Assembly: GCA_964548225.1 (NCBI GenBank)
Contig: CAZJQP010000055.1
Location: 1-34,127 of the forward strand
Origin: CALMEH01 sp964548225
GTDB taxonomy: Bacteria > Acidobacteriota > Blastocatellia > Pyrinomonadales > Pyrinomonadaceae
Reading direction: 5' to 3'
DNA length: 34,127 nucleotides
The notes beneath the pieces are model-generated. The model was given only the letters and a program-made list of their open reading frames with translations, searched no databases and was not told where the DNA came from. The stretch's first letter is position 1. Every line of letters begins with the position of its first letter. The translations under genes and the position numbers were made by a program. Shown one piece after another: positions 25,117 through 33,970 of this stretch.

Positions 25117-27564
25117 ATGGAAACTCTCGAATACAAAAAACTCTGCCAATTGATTGCGCGTTATGCACAAACGCCAACGGGCAAAGCGCGAATTGAAAAT
25201 CTCGCGCCGATAAATTCGCGGCTTGAACTCGAAAAAGATTTAAGGGCAATCGCAGAAACAATTTTGCTCAATGAAGAAAAACAAGTTTCTTGGAGTTTCA
25301 GCGGACTCGAAGACCCAAGCAATGCGATAGCAATTTTGCGGATTAAAAACGCAACGCTCGAACCGACGATTTTGCTCGAACTGACGCGAGTTTGCAATCA
25401 GGCACTTTTTGCGCGTTCGGCAATCTCGCCGGAAAAAGAATTTGCGCCCGTTTTGTGGGAAATTGTCGAAAATATTCCGCCGACGCTGTTTGCGGCGATT
25501 GATAAAATCAACAAAAAACTTCTGCCTTCAGGCGAAATTGACGATTCGGCTTCCCCCGAACTTGCAAGATTACGACGTGAAATAAATCAACAACGCGGAA
25601 GATTGCAAAAAGCTCTCGAAAGCACGATGCGCGGCGCGGGCGACGCGATTCAAGACGCAATTGTTACACAACGAAACGATCGCTATGTGATTCCGGTAAA
25701 ATCCGATTTCCGCAACAAAGTCGGCGGCGTGGCACACGGATTTTCGTCGAGTGGCGCAACCGTTTTTATCGAACCGCTCGAAGTCATCGAAGCCAACAAC
25801 GAACTGCAAAATCTCAAAGGCAAAGAAGAACGCGAAATTGCGCGAATTTTATTCGTTTTGACGGAAGAATTGCGCGAACAGCTTCCGGCAATCGAAACCG
25901 CGACCGAAGCCGTTGCGGAATTGGATTTCATCAAAGCCAAAGTCGAATTCGCCCGAAGTTTCAAAGCAATCGTCCCGACAATTTCGGATGATGAAACTTT
26001 AGATTTAATTGATGCGCGACATCCGCTTTTGGAAGAAAATATTCGGGAGCAGTCAGTAGTCAGCACTCAGCACTCAGCACTCAGCACTCAGCACTCAGCA
26101 AAGACCGAAAATCAGACAAAAGAAATTGTTCCTGTCAGTTTCAAACTCACGAAAGAAAAAAGCGTAATGATAATCTCCGGCGCAAACGCGGGCGGCAAAA
26201 CGGTTGTGCTGAAAACCGCCGGATTGCTGAGTTTGATGGCGATTTCGGGTTTGCCTGTTCCGGCAAAAGATGCGCGAATTCCCTTTTATAAATCTGTTCT
26301 CGCGGACATCGGCGACCATCAATCTTTGAGCGCGAATCTTTCGACATTCAGTTCGCATATTTCAAACATCGCCGAAATGCTCGAAAATTGTTCCGCACCG
26401 TCGCTGGTTTTGCTTGATGAAGTCGGCACAGGAACTGATCCCGAAGAAGGTTCTGCGCTCGGCGTGGCGATTGTTGATTTTTTCCGCCGAAATTGCGGCG
26501 CACAAGTCATCGCTTCGACACATTATCGCGGACTGAAAATCTATGCCGCAAATGATGAAAACGTCATAAACGCCAGCGTTGAATTTGACGAAAAAACCTT
26601 GAAACCGACATACAAATTATTAGTCGGACTCGCCGGAGCATCGAGCGGAATCGAAATTGCCAGACGTTTTGGAATTCGTGAAGATGTCATCGAACAAGCA
26701 CGAAAAAATCTCGACATTTCCGCGCAAGAAGCCGAAAATTATCTGCGAAAACTGCAAAATGAAACAATGATTGCGACCGATTTAAGAATTGCTTTGGAAG
26801 AAGAACGCGAAACCGTCGCAATGAAATACGCCCGACTCGACATCGAAGCCGGCAAAAAAGAAAAGGAAAGACAAAAGCAATTTGAAAAAGAATTAGCAAA
26901 CACAATCGAAGAATTTGAACGCCAATCTCGCGCCTTCATCAACACCATCGAAGACAAAGCGTTAAAAACCAAACTCGAAAAAGAGCGTTTAGCACGAAAA
27001 GCGGAATTAAATCGCGCCGTTTTGTCGAAAGTCAACAATCCGACAAAGGCAGAAACACGACCGTTAGGGAGTGTGCCAACCTCGACAATCAGCGATAAAC
27101 CAATCACAATCGGCTCAAGAGTTCAAACCAATCTCGGCATAGGAAAAGTCGAAAAAATTGACAAAGAAACGGCTGAAATCATTGTCGGCGCAATGCGTCT
27201 GCGCGAAAAAATCAAGAATTTGCAAGTTGTCGAAACAATCGAAACGCAGAAAGAAAATCGGCTCGAAGCCTTGCAAAATCAAGCAAAAAATTCAACGCTC
27301 AAGCTCGACACCGAAGATGCAAACGCCGAATTAAACCTCATCGGCAAAACAACCACCGATGCCGAATACGAAATTGACCGCTTTTTAGACGAAGCCTACA
27401 TCGCCCAACTTCCAAGAGTGCGAATAATTCACGGCTTCGGCACAGGCGCATTGAAAAATTTCGTCCATCATTTTCTCAAAGGACATCCGCACATTTCGCG
27501 CTATTCATTTGCGCCGTCAAACCAAGGCGGAAACGGTGCTACAATTGCTGAGTTGAAGCAGTAA
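25117..27564 (+). CDS. mutS2: endonuclease MutS2 (with Smr domain)
   Basis: 815 residues. It starts at METLEYKKLCQLIARYA, the standard MutS2 N-terminus. Core and clamp regions (up to about 300) are followed by the ABC-type ATPase with Walker A GANAGGKT (355-362), Walker B LVLLDEVGTGTDPEEG (about 430) and STHYRGLK. A long coiled coil follows, then a C-terminal Smr domain with IIHGFGTGALKNFV and GGNGATIAEL. MutS2 is not a mismatch-repair protein. It suppresses recombination and, in B. subtilis, splits collided ribosomes, which fits with the NFACT gene in the window. A 7-bp repeat inserts about 17 residues (QSVVSTQHSALSTQHSA, about 312-328) in the loop just before the ATPase. The usual LDLxG motif of Smr reads LNLIG here. 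Confidence 0.95.
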   Translation: METLEYKKLCQLIARYAQTPTGKARIENLAPINSRLELEKDLRAIAETILLNEEKQVSWSFSGLEDPSNAIAILRIKNATLEPTILLELTRVCNQALFARSAISPEKEFAPVLWEIVENIPPTLFAAIDKINKKLLPSGEIDDSASPELARLRREINQQRGRLQKALESTMRGAGDAIQDAIVTQRNDRYVIPVKSDFRNKVGGVAHGFSSSGATVFIEPLEVIEANNELQNLKGKEEREIARILFVLTEELREQLPAIETATEAVAELDFIKAKVEFARSFKAIVPTISDDETLDLIDARHPLLEENIREQSVVSTQHSALSTQHSAKTENQTKEIVPVSFKLTKEKSVMIISGANAGGKTVVLKTAGLLSLMAISGLPVPAKDARIPFYKSVLADIGDHQSLSANLSTFSSHISNIAEMLENCSAPSLVLLDEVGTGTDPEEGSALGVAIVDFFRRNCGAQVIASTHYRGLKIYAANDENVINASVEFDEKTLKPTYKLLVGLAGASSGIEIARRFGIREDVIEQARKNLDISAQEAENYLRKLQNETMIATDLRIALEEERETVAMKYARLDIEAGKKEKERQKQFEKELANTIEEFERQSRAFINTIEDKALKTKLEKERLARKAELNRAVLSKVNNPTKAETRPLGSVPTSTISDKPITIGSRVQTNLGIGKVEKIDKETAEIIVGAMRLREKIKNLQVVETIETQKENRLEALQNQAKNSTLKLDTEDANAELNLIGKTTTDAEYEIDRFLDEAYIAQLPRVRIIHGFGTGALKNFVHHFLKGHPHISRYSFAPSNQGGNGATIAELKQ
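26051..26099. repeat. heptamer repeat (ACTCAGC) inside mutS2
   Basis: Seven 7-bp units, five exact ACTCAGC (26065-26099) preceded by two variants (AGTCAGT, AGTCAGC). It encodes the inserted segment in the MutS2 loop before the ATPase domain. Confidence 0.92.
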
Positions 27565-27614
27565 TAAATATGAGGGAATTAACGAATAATTAGCTGAGAT
27601 TTCTCTGATATATT

Positions 27615-27642
27615 TTGAGGCATTCTGATAATCGGTTATACT
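27615..27642 (+). promoter_or_regulatory. putative promoter of the S1C protease gene
   Basis: TTGAGG (27615-27620), a 16-bp spacer, TATACT (27637-27642), about 40 bp before ATG 27681. Consensus match only. Confidence 0.35.
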
Positions 27643-27680
27643 TGCTTTACAATTTACGAAATTAATCTGAGGCTGGTTTT

Positions 27681-29351
27681 ATGATGAAAACAAACTTCCG
27701 GCGAATTGCTATATTTTTGAATTTCCTTTGGTTAATTGTTATTTTTGCGCCTTTTCAAACTATTTCCCAAACCACAAATAAACTTACGCCGCGCCAAATT
27801 GCTCAACAATCGTTGCCTTCGACGGTTTTGCTTGTAATGGGAAACGGCAACACGAAAAAGATAAAATCGGGGAGCGGCTTTTTCGTTGCCGAAGATATTG
27901 TGGCGACAAACTTTCACGTCATCAAAGACACGACCGAAGGTTATGCAAAAATCTACGGACAGGAAAAAATTTATAAAGTTTTAGGAACAGTCGGAATAGA
28001 TGAAAAAAATGACCTCGCCTTGCTGAAAATCAGCGGCATCAAAGGAAAACCGTTAAAGTTGAACACAGATGATTCAATCGCCATCGGCGATGACGTTTAT
28101 GCCGTCGGAAATCCCGAAGGCTTGGAAGGAACTTTTTCGCAAGGCATTGTCAGCAGTATCAGAAAAACCGATAAATTCAATCTTTTACAAATCACCGCCT
28201 CAATCTCGGAAGGCAGCAGCGGCGGAGCGGTTTTGAACGACAAAGCCGAAGTTGTCGGCGTTGCAGTCGGAGCGATTGAAAGCGGACAATCATTAAATTT
28301 TGCTATTCCTGTTTCTTTTTTGCGTTCTTTAATTTCAAACAAAAAGACACTAGTTGCTTTATCTGGAAACACAGCAGTATCAAGTGCTGACACTCAATCC
28401 AATTCAAATAAAATAGTTCAAAAACCAAATAAATTTCCAACAATAAATCTCACTCCTAAAAAAGAATCCCGAATGCCATTTAAGATTCCTGATTTGGTGG
28501 AAGAAAATTTATTTGGAAATGTGAAATCGGTAAAACGAAAGTTCTACGTTCCAATTAAGAAATTTGATGAATGGATTTTAGGTGAACCTGTTTCTACAAC
28601 TGTTATAAATTACAATTCAAATGGCTATAAAGAATCTTCTGAGGGAATAATATACTCATATGGTTGGATTTGGGAATCTGAATTTTCAGTTCACTTGATG
28701 TTTATGCACATTAAGAAAACCTTAGGTTTTCCTGCAATATTTAAGGGAATAAATTCTTATGATTATTCAAATAATATGGTTACAGAAGCAACATATTTAA
28801 AATGTCCCAATTGTAAAGGTTTTGGCTCAGACTATGAGTTAGTAAATAAATTTTTAATCAAATACGAAAAAGATGTAGAAACCAGATTCAGACCTGACGG
28901 TGAAATGTTCTTGAAAACGATTCGAGAAAGAGAAAATCAAAACAAAATCATTGAGTTAAGATACGATGGTGATGGCACGTTGTTAAGTAAAGAAATAATT
29001 TACGAAAATCGTAGTGGAAAAATAAAAGAATTATGGTATCCACTAAAAACTGATAAAAGTCAACTTGAACTTTCTTCCAAAACAACCACAACAGAAACTA
29101 AAAATGAAGCAAAAGAAATATACAACTGTATTAAAAATAAAGACGCTGTTTGTGGTCGCGTTATTATCAAGGATAAAACTACGAATCTAATAATTAGTTT
29201 GGAATATGCAAATAATTTTCTTAAATATGAATACGAATTTGACTCTAATAATAATTGGACAAGAAAAACAGAATATCGAAAAGTAACAAAATTCGGTGAA
29301 ACGTATTTTGAACCCACCAATGTAACCACACAAGAAATCAGTTATTATTAG
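27681..29351 (+). CDS. exported S1C (Deg-like) serine protease with unknown C-terminal region
   Basis: 556 residues. An N-terminal hydrophobic segment (about 10-28) ends in a probable signal-peptidase site near TISQ. The trypsin-like domain has the full triad: His79 in ATNFHVIKD, Asp111 in EKNDLALLKI, Ser180 in ISEGSSGGAV. Oxyanion and specificity elements (VYAVGNPEGLEGTFSQGIVSS, LNFAIPVSFL) are as in DegP/HtrA proteins. There is no PDZ domain. Residues from about 225 to the end (some 330) show no family I know: they are rich in Asn, Lys, Tyr and Ile, with one CxxC (LKCPNCKGFG). Base composition shifts to AT-rich around position 28340 and stays so to the end. The protein may be a fusion with transferred DNA. 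Confidence 0.85.
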   Translation: MMKTNFRRIAIFLNFLWLIVIFAPFQTISQTTNKLTPRQIAQQSLPSTVLLVMGNGNTKKIKSGSGFFVAEDIVATNFHVIKDTTEGYAKIYGQEKIYKVLGTVGIDEKNDLALLKISGIKGKPLKLNTDDSIAIGDDVYAVGNPEGLEGTFSQGIVSSIRKTDKFNLLQITASISEGSSGGAVLNDKAEVVGVAVGAIESGQSLNFAIPVSFLRSLISNKKTLVALSGNTAVSSADTQSNSNKIVQKPNKFPTINLTPKKESRMPFKIPDLVEENLFGNVKSVKRKFYVPIKKFDEWILGEPVSTTVINYNSNGYKESSEGIIYSYGWIWESEFSVHLMFMHIKKTLGFPAIFKGINSYDYSNNMVTEATYLKCPNCKGFGSDYELVNKFLIKYEKDVETRFRPDGEMFLKTIRERENQNKIIELRYDGDGTLLSKEIIYENRSGKIKELWYPLKTDKSQLELSSKTTTTETKNEAKEIYNCIKNKDAVCGRVIIKDKTTNLIISLEYANNFLKYEYEFDSNNNWTRKTEYRKVTKFGETYFEPTNVTTQEISYY

Positions 29352-29390
29352 TGTAGCGTTAAGAATTATTTCAAAATAAACCAGCCAATA

Positions 29391-29459
29391 ATGCTCTACG
29401 ACCAATATTTTATTGATGATTTAAAGAATCGCGCCGATTTTATAACGGTGATACAATAA
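29391..29459 (+). pseudogene. dnaG: truncated 5' remnant of dnaG (22 codons)
   Basis: ATG plus 21 codons and TAA reading MLYDQYFIDDLKNRAD then FITVIQ. Codons 2-16 match those of the intact dnaG at 30211 in all but two bases, both synonymous (CTC/CTT and GCC/GCT). The next six residues still align by type (FITVIQ against LVRIVE). The match then ends, and the antitoxin gene begins 18 bp further on. This is best read as the 5' end of an older dnaG copy cut off by the toxin-antitoxin cassette. Confidence 0.85.
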
Positions 29460-29477
29460 TTTTCTGAGGTGAATCGA

Positions 29478-29780
29478 ATGACACAACAGCAGATAGTTCA
29501 AGAATTCAAAACTTTTCCGAAGGCGCAAAAGTCTTTGATAATTCGTCAGCTTTTGCAGATTTTTGAAGAAGATTTGGAAGAAACCGAAAAACAAAACAAC
29601 GGCGAACTTTCGATTGAAGAAAGAAAAGCGATTGTCGAAAGTTTATACGGAATCGCCGCCGTCGAAGATAAAAACGCAGTTTTTACGGTTGATTCTTCGC
29701 GGCTTTATCCGCGTGAAGGTTTTGATTTTGACAATATCGGCAAACTTATCGAGCAAATCGAGGGAGATTTTCATAAATGA
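29478..29780 (+). CDS. putative antitoxin (VapB-like) of a PIN toxin pair
   Basis: 100 residues from ATG 29478, with GAGGT (29466-29470) seven bases before it; a GTG at 29469 in frame lies inside the ribosome-binding site. The N-terminal half is helical (QIVQEFKTFPKAQKSLIIRQ then LLQIFEEDLEE), followed by IVESLYGIAAVED and a C-terminal acidic stretch (DNIGKLIEQIEGDFHK). Small helical proteins of this kind precede PIN toxins in several bacteria. The DNA-binding fold is not certain. The stop overlaps the toxin start as ATGA, the usual arrangement of toxin-antitoxin genes. It probably neutralises the toxin and represses its own promoter, by family analogy. Confidence 0.75.
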   Translation: MTQQQIVQEFKTFPKAQKSLIIRQLLQIFEEDLEETEKQNNGELSIEERKAIVESLYGIAAVEDKNAVFTVDSSRLYPREGFDFDNIGKLIEQIEGDFHK

Positions 29781-30211
29781 TTTTGCCGGAGGCAAATATG
29801 ATTTTGTATGCTCATATCGAAGATTTTCCGCAACATCCGAAAAGCAAAGAATGGCTCGAAAACGTGCTTGCCGCAGGCGAAACAATCGGCTTGTCGTGGC
29901 AAGTAATCACGGCATTTGTGCGTATCGGAACAAATCCGAAGATTTTCAAAACGCCGATGACGTTGCAACAAGTTGAAAAAAGATTGGGCAGACTTTTTGC
30001 TCAATCAAATGTCGAATTGGTTATTCCGGGCGATGTCCATTGGCAAATTTTTCTCCAACTGCTCAAAGAAACAAAAGCCGTCGGAGATTTGGTAATGGAC
30101 GCGCATTTGGCAGCTTTGGCAATCGAACATAATGCGCGGATTGCTTCGACCGACAATGACTTTAAACTTTTCTCCGATTTAGATTATTTCAATCCTTTAG
30201 CAGAAAATTAG
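29777..30211 (+). CDS. VapC-family PIN-domain toxin
   Basis: 144 residues of the VapC type with SWQVITAFVRIGTNPKIF in the middle, VMDAHLAALAIEHNARI and STDNDFKLF, then YFNPL at the end. Together these match a well-known subgroup of PIN toxins that cut RNA with divalent metal. The acidic residues Asp108 (VMDAH) and the Asp pair in STDND are present. The first acidic position reads Glu5 (MILPEANMILYA) rather than the usual Asp, which could still bind metal or weaken it. Its TAG stop overlaps by one base the GTG start of dnaG (TAGTG), so primase translation is coupled to the toxin. The antitoxin gene overlaps its start. Confidence 0.88.
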   Translation: MILPEANMILYAHIEDFPQHPKSKEWLENVLAAGETIGLSWQVITAFVRIGTNPKIFKTPMTLQQVEKRLGRLFAQSNVELVIPGDVHWQIFLQLLKETKAVGDLVMDAHLAALAIEHNARIASTDNDFKLFSDLDYFNPLAEN

Positions 30212-32058
30212 TGCTTTACGACCAATATTTTATTGATGATTTAAAGAATCGCGCTGATCTTGTGCGGATTGTGGAGATGCACGTTCCGTTGAAGAAAAAA
30301 GGGGCGAATTGGTGGGGAAATTGTCCGTTTCACGGGGAAAAGACGGCTTCGTTTTCGGTAAATCCGGCGAAAGGTTTTTATAAATGTTTTGGTTGCGGCA
30401 AAGGCGGTTCAGCTTATAATTTCGTGATGGAAATGGAAGGTTTGAACTTTCCCGAAGCGATAAAACGAGTTGCGGAAATTGCGGGCGTGATGTTGCCTGA
30501 GCCGATTGATGATAAGAATTATGAGCGCAACAAACAGCGCAAGAAAGAACAGAAAGCGATTGCCGACCAAGTTATTGAATTAAACCGTTACGCGCTCGAA
30601 TTTTGGGAAAATAATTTGCAGACGAACGACGGCAAAGCGGCGCGTGAATATTTGGAAAAGCGCGAAATTTCCGAAGACATAATCAAAAAATTTCATATCG
30701 GCTACGCGCCCGACAAGTGGGACGCGCTGATGTCGGTTTTGAAGGAAAAGGGCGCGGATGAAAAGTTGATTGAAACTTCCGGTTTGGTTTCGATAAATGA
30801 GGAAAAGAAACGAGTTTATGACCGTTTTCGCGGGCGTGTGATGTTTCCTGTTTTGAATGTTGACGGGAATCCGATTGCGTTCGGCGCGAGAATTTTGCAG
30901 ACGGGCGAGCCGAAATATTTGAATTCGCCGGAAACTCCGGCTTATATCAAGGGCGATCATCTTTACGGGCTTTTTCAATCGAAAGACGAAATCCGCAAGA
31001 AAAAATATGCGATTTTGGTTGAAGGTTATCTGGATTTGATTGCGCTTTATCAGTTTGGCGTAACGAACTGCGTCGCAAGTTTGGGAACGGCTTTTACCGA
31101 ACATCAATCGAGATTGCTCGGAAGGTTTGCGAAGAAAGTCGTTGTCAATTATGATGGAGATAAGGCAGGTGTCAAAGCGGCTCGAAGGGCTATCGAAACC
31201 TTGTTGGCGGAAGATTTTGAAATCAAAGTTTTGGTTCTACCAAACGGGCAAGACCCCGACGATTTCATCCGCGCCAACGGCTTCAAAGCATATAAACAAC
31301 AACACGAAACCAACGCGACCACCTATCTCCAATTCGTTTTAGAAACTGCTGTGCAGGAACGCAATTTGAATGTGCCGAAGCAAAAAGCCGAAGCCATTGA
31401 AGATGTGTTGCCTGTGATTTCGATTGTTCGCAATCCGATTCAAAAACGCGATTCTTTCGATCAAGCGATGAATCTTCTTCGCGTCGAAGATGTAATTTTG
31501 AAACGCGATTTGTGGAAGTCCGTCAAGCTCGGCGCACGAATCGAAACCGACACCGTAAAACAGCAAGTTGCGCGAGCAACTGCCGCCAAAATGACGATTG
31601 CCGAAGCGCGTCTTTTGGAACTTCTGATTTACGATAACGAATTGCGGGAAATAATTTTGCCACAACTTGAAGAAACCGATTATGAAACGCTTTCGACGGC
31701 AAGCGTTTTTCGTGCCGTTTTGGAATTGCACAAAACCGGCGCAGATATTACACTTGAAAGTTTGCTTGCTTTGTGCGGCGAAGACGAAACAGCGCAAGAT
31801 TTTGTGCCGGTTTTGATGATGAGCGAACCGCTCCGAGGCGGCGGCGAAGCGATTGACGAAGTTTTAACAGATGCCGAAAGTTGTGTTTTTACTTTGCGTT
31901 CGATGGCGATTTCAAATCGCATTCTCGACATCAGCCAAGAATTAATGGTTGCTGAACAAATCGGAAACACCGAACTTTTGAATCATTTGGTTTTAGAACA
32001 AATCGAACTTGCAAGATTGAAACGCGATTTGCAAAACAAAATTTCCGGTTCAGAATAA
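30211..32058 (+). CDS. dnaG: DNA primase
   Basis: 615 residues. It makes RNA primers for replication. The N-terminal CHC2 zinc-binding domain has Cys38, His41, Cys59 and Cys62 (CPFHGEKTASF, KCFGCGKGG). The RNA polymerase core includes FRGRVMFPV and FGARIL. The TOPRIM domain has Glu271 in VEGYLDL and the DxD at 315-317 (NYDGDKAG). The C-terminal helical part should bind the replicative helicase. The start is GTG, overlapping the toxin stop; the cut-off copy at 29391 has ATG. rpoD follows after 170 bp, as in the classical macromolecular synthesis operon (rpsU is not seen upstream; a protease gene and the toxin pair are there instead). Confidence 0.97.
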   Translation: MLYDQYFIDDLKNRADLVRIVEMHVPLKKKGANWWGNCPFHGEKTASFSVNPAKGFYKCFGCGKGGSAYNFVMEMEGLNFPEAIKRVAEIAGVMLPEPIDDKNYERNKQRKKEQKAIADQVIELNRYALEFWENNLQTNDGKAAREYLEKREISEDIIKKFHIGYAPDKWDALMSVLKEKGADEKLIETSGLVSINEEKKRVYDRFRGRVMFPVLNVDGNPIAFGARILQTGEPKYLNSPETPAYIKGDHLYGLFQSKDEIRKKKYAILVEGYLDLIALYQFGVTNCVASLGTAFTEHQSRLLGRFAKKVVVNYDGDKAGVKAARRAIETLLAEDFEIKVLVLPNGQDPDDFIRANGFKAYKQQHETNATTYLQFVLETAVQERNLNVPKQKAEAIEDVLPVISIVRNPIQKRDSFDQAMNLLRVEDVILKRDLWKSVKLGARIETDTVKQQVARATAAKMTIAEARLLELLIYDNELREIILPQLEETDYETLSTASVFRAVLELHKTGADITLESLLALCGEDETAQDFVPVLMMSEPLRGGGEAIDEVLTDAESCVFTLRSMAISNRILDISQELMVAEQIGNTELLNHLVLEQIELARLKRDLQNKISGSE

Positions 32059-32228
32059 CGCAGTTATGCGTGAAGGTTTCTCTGCGCTTTGCCGGTTAAA
32101 ACTAATCGTCTGAAGGCGATACTCTAAACGCTTGAACGATTGAAACAATTCGGCAGGTTTCAGCGTTAGAATATATTTTTATAACAACTATTTACAGCTA
32201 TTTTTAATCAAAATTTCATTGGAAAATT

Positions 32229-33950
32229 ATGAGTGATTACGACGAAAAAGAAGATTTAATGGACAGACTTTTGGCACTCGGCAAACGGAAAAAGTTTCTG
32301 AGTTTTGACGAACTCAACCGCGAGATGCCAAGCAAAATGATGTCTGAAGAAGAAATCGAAGATGTGCTTGAACGGCTCGAAGGCGCGAATATCTCCGTTG
32401 CCGATAACGATGCCGCACTACTCGAAAAAGCCTCGAACCTTGCGCTTGATGACGATGAGGAAATTGACGAAGACGATTTAGATTTGGATTTATCAGCCGG
32501 AACGCTTGATAAATCAAACGATCCTGTGCGCCTTTATTTGCGCGAAATGGGAATCGTTCCGCTTTTGACACGCGAAGGCGAAGTTACAATTGCCCAACGC
32601 ATCGAACGCGGACAAATAAAAACACGCAAAGCAATTTCGCGCTCACCGATTGCGGTTGAAAGACTTTTGAAAATCGGCGATGATTTGCAGCGCGGAAAAG
32701 CGAGCATCCGCGAAACCGTGATGTTTTCGGAACAAGCCGAACTTACGGGCGAAGAAGATAAGGTTGACGAATATCTGCGCTGGACGATTGAAGGTATCGA
32801 AAATATTCGCGGAAACTACGAAAACGCATTGAAAGCACTTGCCGGTTTTCGAGAAGAACAGAAGAAATCGAAAAACAAGCCGTCTAAAAAACTTTCCGCG
32901 TTGCGGCGGCAAGTTGCACGTCTGCGTTTGGAAATTTCGCAAGAAATTAAAAATTTGAATTTGACCGAATCGTCAATGCAAAAATTGATTCAGGCAATTC
33001 GCAAAGTGTCGGATGAAATCCGCAAGAGCGAACGCGACATCAATAAAGCCGAAGAACGTCTGGAAGGCAAACCTTTTCCCGAAGAAAAGAAAGCGTTGAC
33101 CGCAAAAATTGCCGATGCGCGAAAACATCTGGTTGATATTGAAGAAAAATATCACATTCCGCCGATAGAAATTAAACGCGCTTTACAAGCGATTTTGATT
33201 GGCGAAACCGAAACCGGACAGGCAAAACGCGAATTGGTTGAAGCCAACTTGCGGCTCGTCGTTTCGATTGCAAAAAAATACACGAATCGTGGGCTTCAAT
33301 TCTTGGATTTGATTCAGGAAGGCAACATCGGTTTGATGAAAGCGGTTGATAAATTTGAATGGCGGCGCGGCTATAAGTTCTCTACTTACGCGACTTGGTG
33401 GATTCGTCAGGCAATCACACGAGCAATCGCCGACCAAGCGCGGACGATTCGCATTCCCGTCCATATGATTGAAACGATTAACAAACTCATTCGCACTTCG
33501 CGTGCGCTTGTGCAAGAATTGGGACGCGAACCGACAAGCGAAGAAATCGCCAAAAAGATGGACATTCCGGTTTCAAAAGTGCGAAAAGTTCTGAAAATCG
33601 CACAAGAACCGATTTCTTTGGAAACGCCGATTGGCGAAGAAGAAGATTCACATCTCGGCGATTTTATCGAAGATCGTTCGATTATGAATCCGGCGGAATC
33701 CGTAACTTTTGGAAATCTTCGGGAAATTACCGATGAAGTTCTCGCAACGCTCACGCCGCGTGAGGAAAAAGTTATCAAAATGCGTTTCGGACTCGGCAAC
33801 ACTGGCTCGGAACACACACTCGAAGAAGTCGGACAGCATTTTGCCGTTACCCGCGAACGCATTCGTCAAATTGAGGCAAAAGCCTTGAGAAAATTGCGCC
33901 ATCCGTCGCGCTCACGCCGTTTGAAGGCGTTTTTAGAAGGAAAAGCGTAA
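32229..33950 (+). CDS. rpoD: RNA polymerase primary sigma factor (sigma-70, RpoD)
   Basis: 573 residues. Region 1.1 (about 1-60) is acidic, followed by an Asp/Glu-rich linker. Region 1.2 has DPVRLYLREMGIVPLLTREGE. A non-conserved, highly charged helical insert lies at about 180-315. Region 2 contains ANLRLVVSIAKKYTNRG, FLDLIQEGNIGLMKAVDKFE and YKFSTYATWWIRQAI, which bind the -10 element. Region 3 and region 4 follow, with LTPREEKVIKMRFG and the helix-turn-helix EVGQHFAVTRERIRQIEAKAL binding the -35 element. The sequence is full length. It follows dnaG, and the 170-bp gap may hold its own promoter, though none is convincing. A strong terminator stands after it. Confidence 0.97.
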   Translation: MSDYDEKEDLMDRLLALGKRKKFLSFDELNREMPSKMMSEEEIEDVLERLEGANISVADNDAALLEKASNLALDDDEEIDEDDLDLDLSAGTLDKSNDPVRLYLREMGIVPLLTREGEVTIAQRIERGQIKTRKAISRSPIAVERLLKIGDDLQRGKASIRETVMFSEQAELTGEEDKVDEYLRWTIEGIENIRGNYENALKALAGFREEQKKSKNKPSKKLSALRRQVARLRLEISQEIKNLNLTESSMQKLIQAIRKVSDEIRKSERDINKAEERLEGKPFPEEKKALTAKIADARKHLVDIEEKYHIPPIEIKRALQAILIGETETGQAKRELVEANLRLVVSIAKKYTNRGLQFLDLIQEGNIGLMKAVDKFEWRRGYKFSTYATWWIRQAITRAIADQARTIRIPVHMIETINKLIRTSRALVQELGREPTSEEIAKKMDIPVSKVRKVLKIAQEPISLETPIGEEEDSHLGDFIEDRSIMNPAESVTFGNLREITDEVLATLTPREEKVIKMRFGLGNTGSEHTLEEVGQHFAVTRERIRQIEAKALRKLRHPSRSRRLKAFLEGKA

Positions 33951-33970
33951 AGTATTTGCTATTTTAGTTT

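Noticed and set aside
29391..29459. Independent 22-codon small protein or leader peptide
   Set aside because: Near identity to the dnaG start explains it better as a remnant, although translation from its ATG is possible.
29352..30211. Insertion sequence as carrier of the toxin pair
   Set aside because: No transposase frame or terminal inverted repeats are seen; only the dnaG duplication flanks it.
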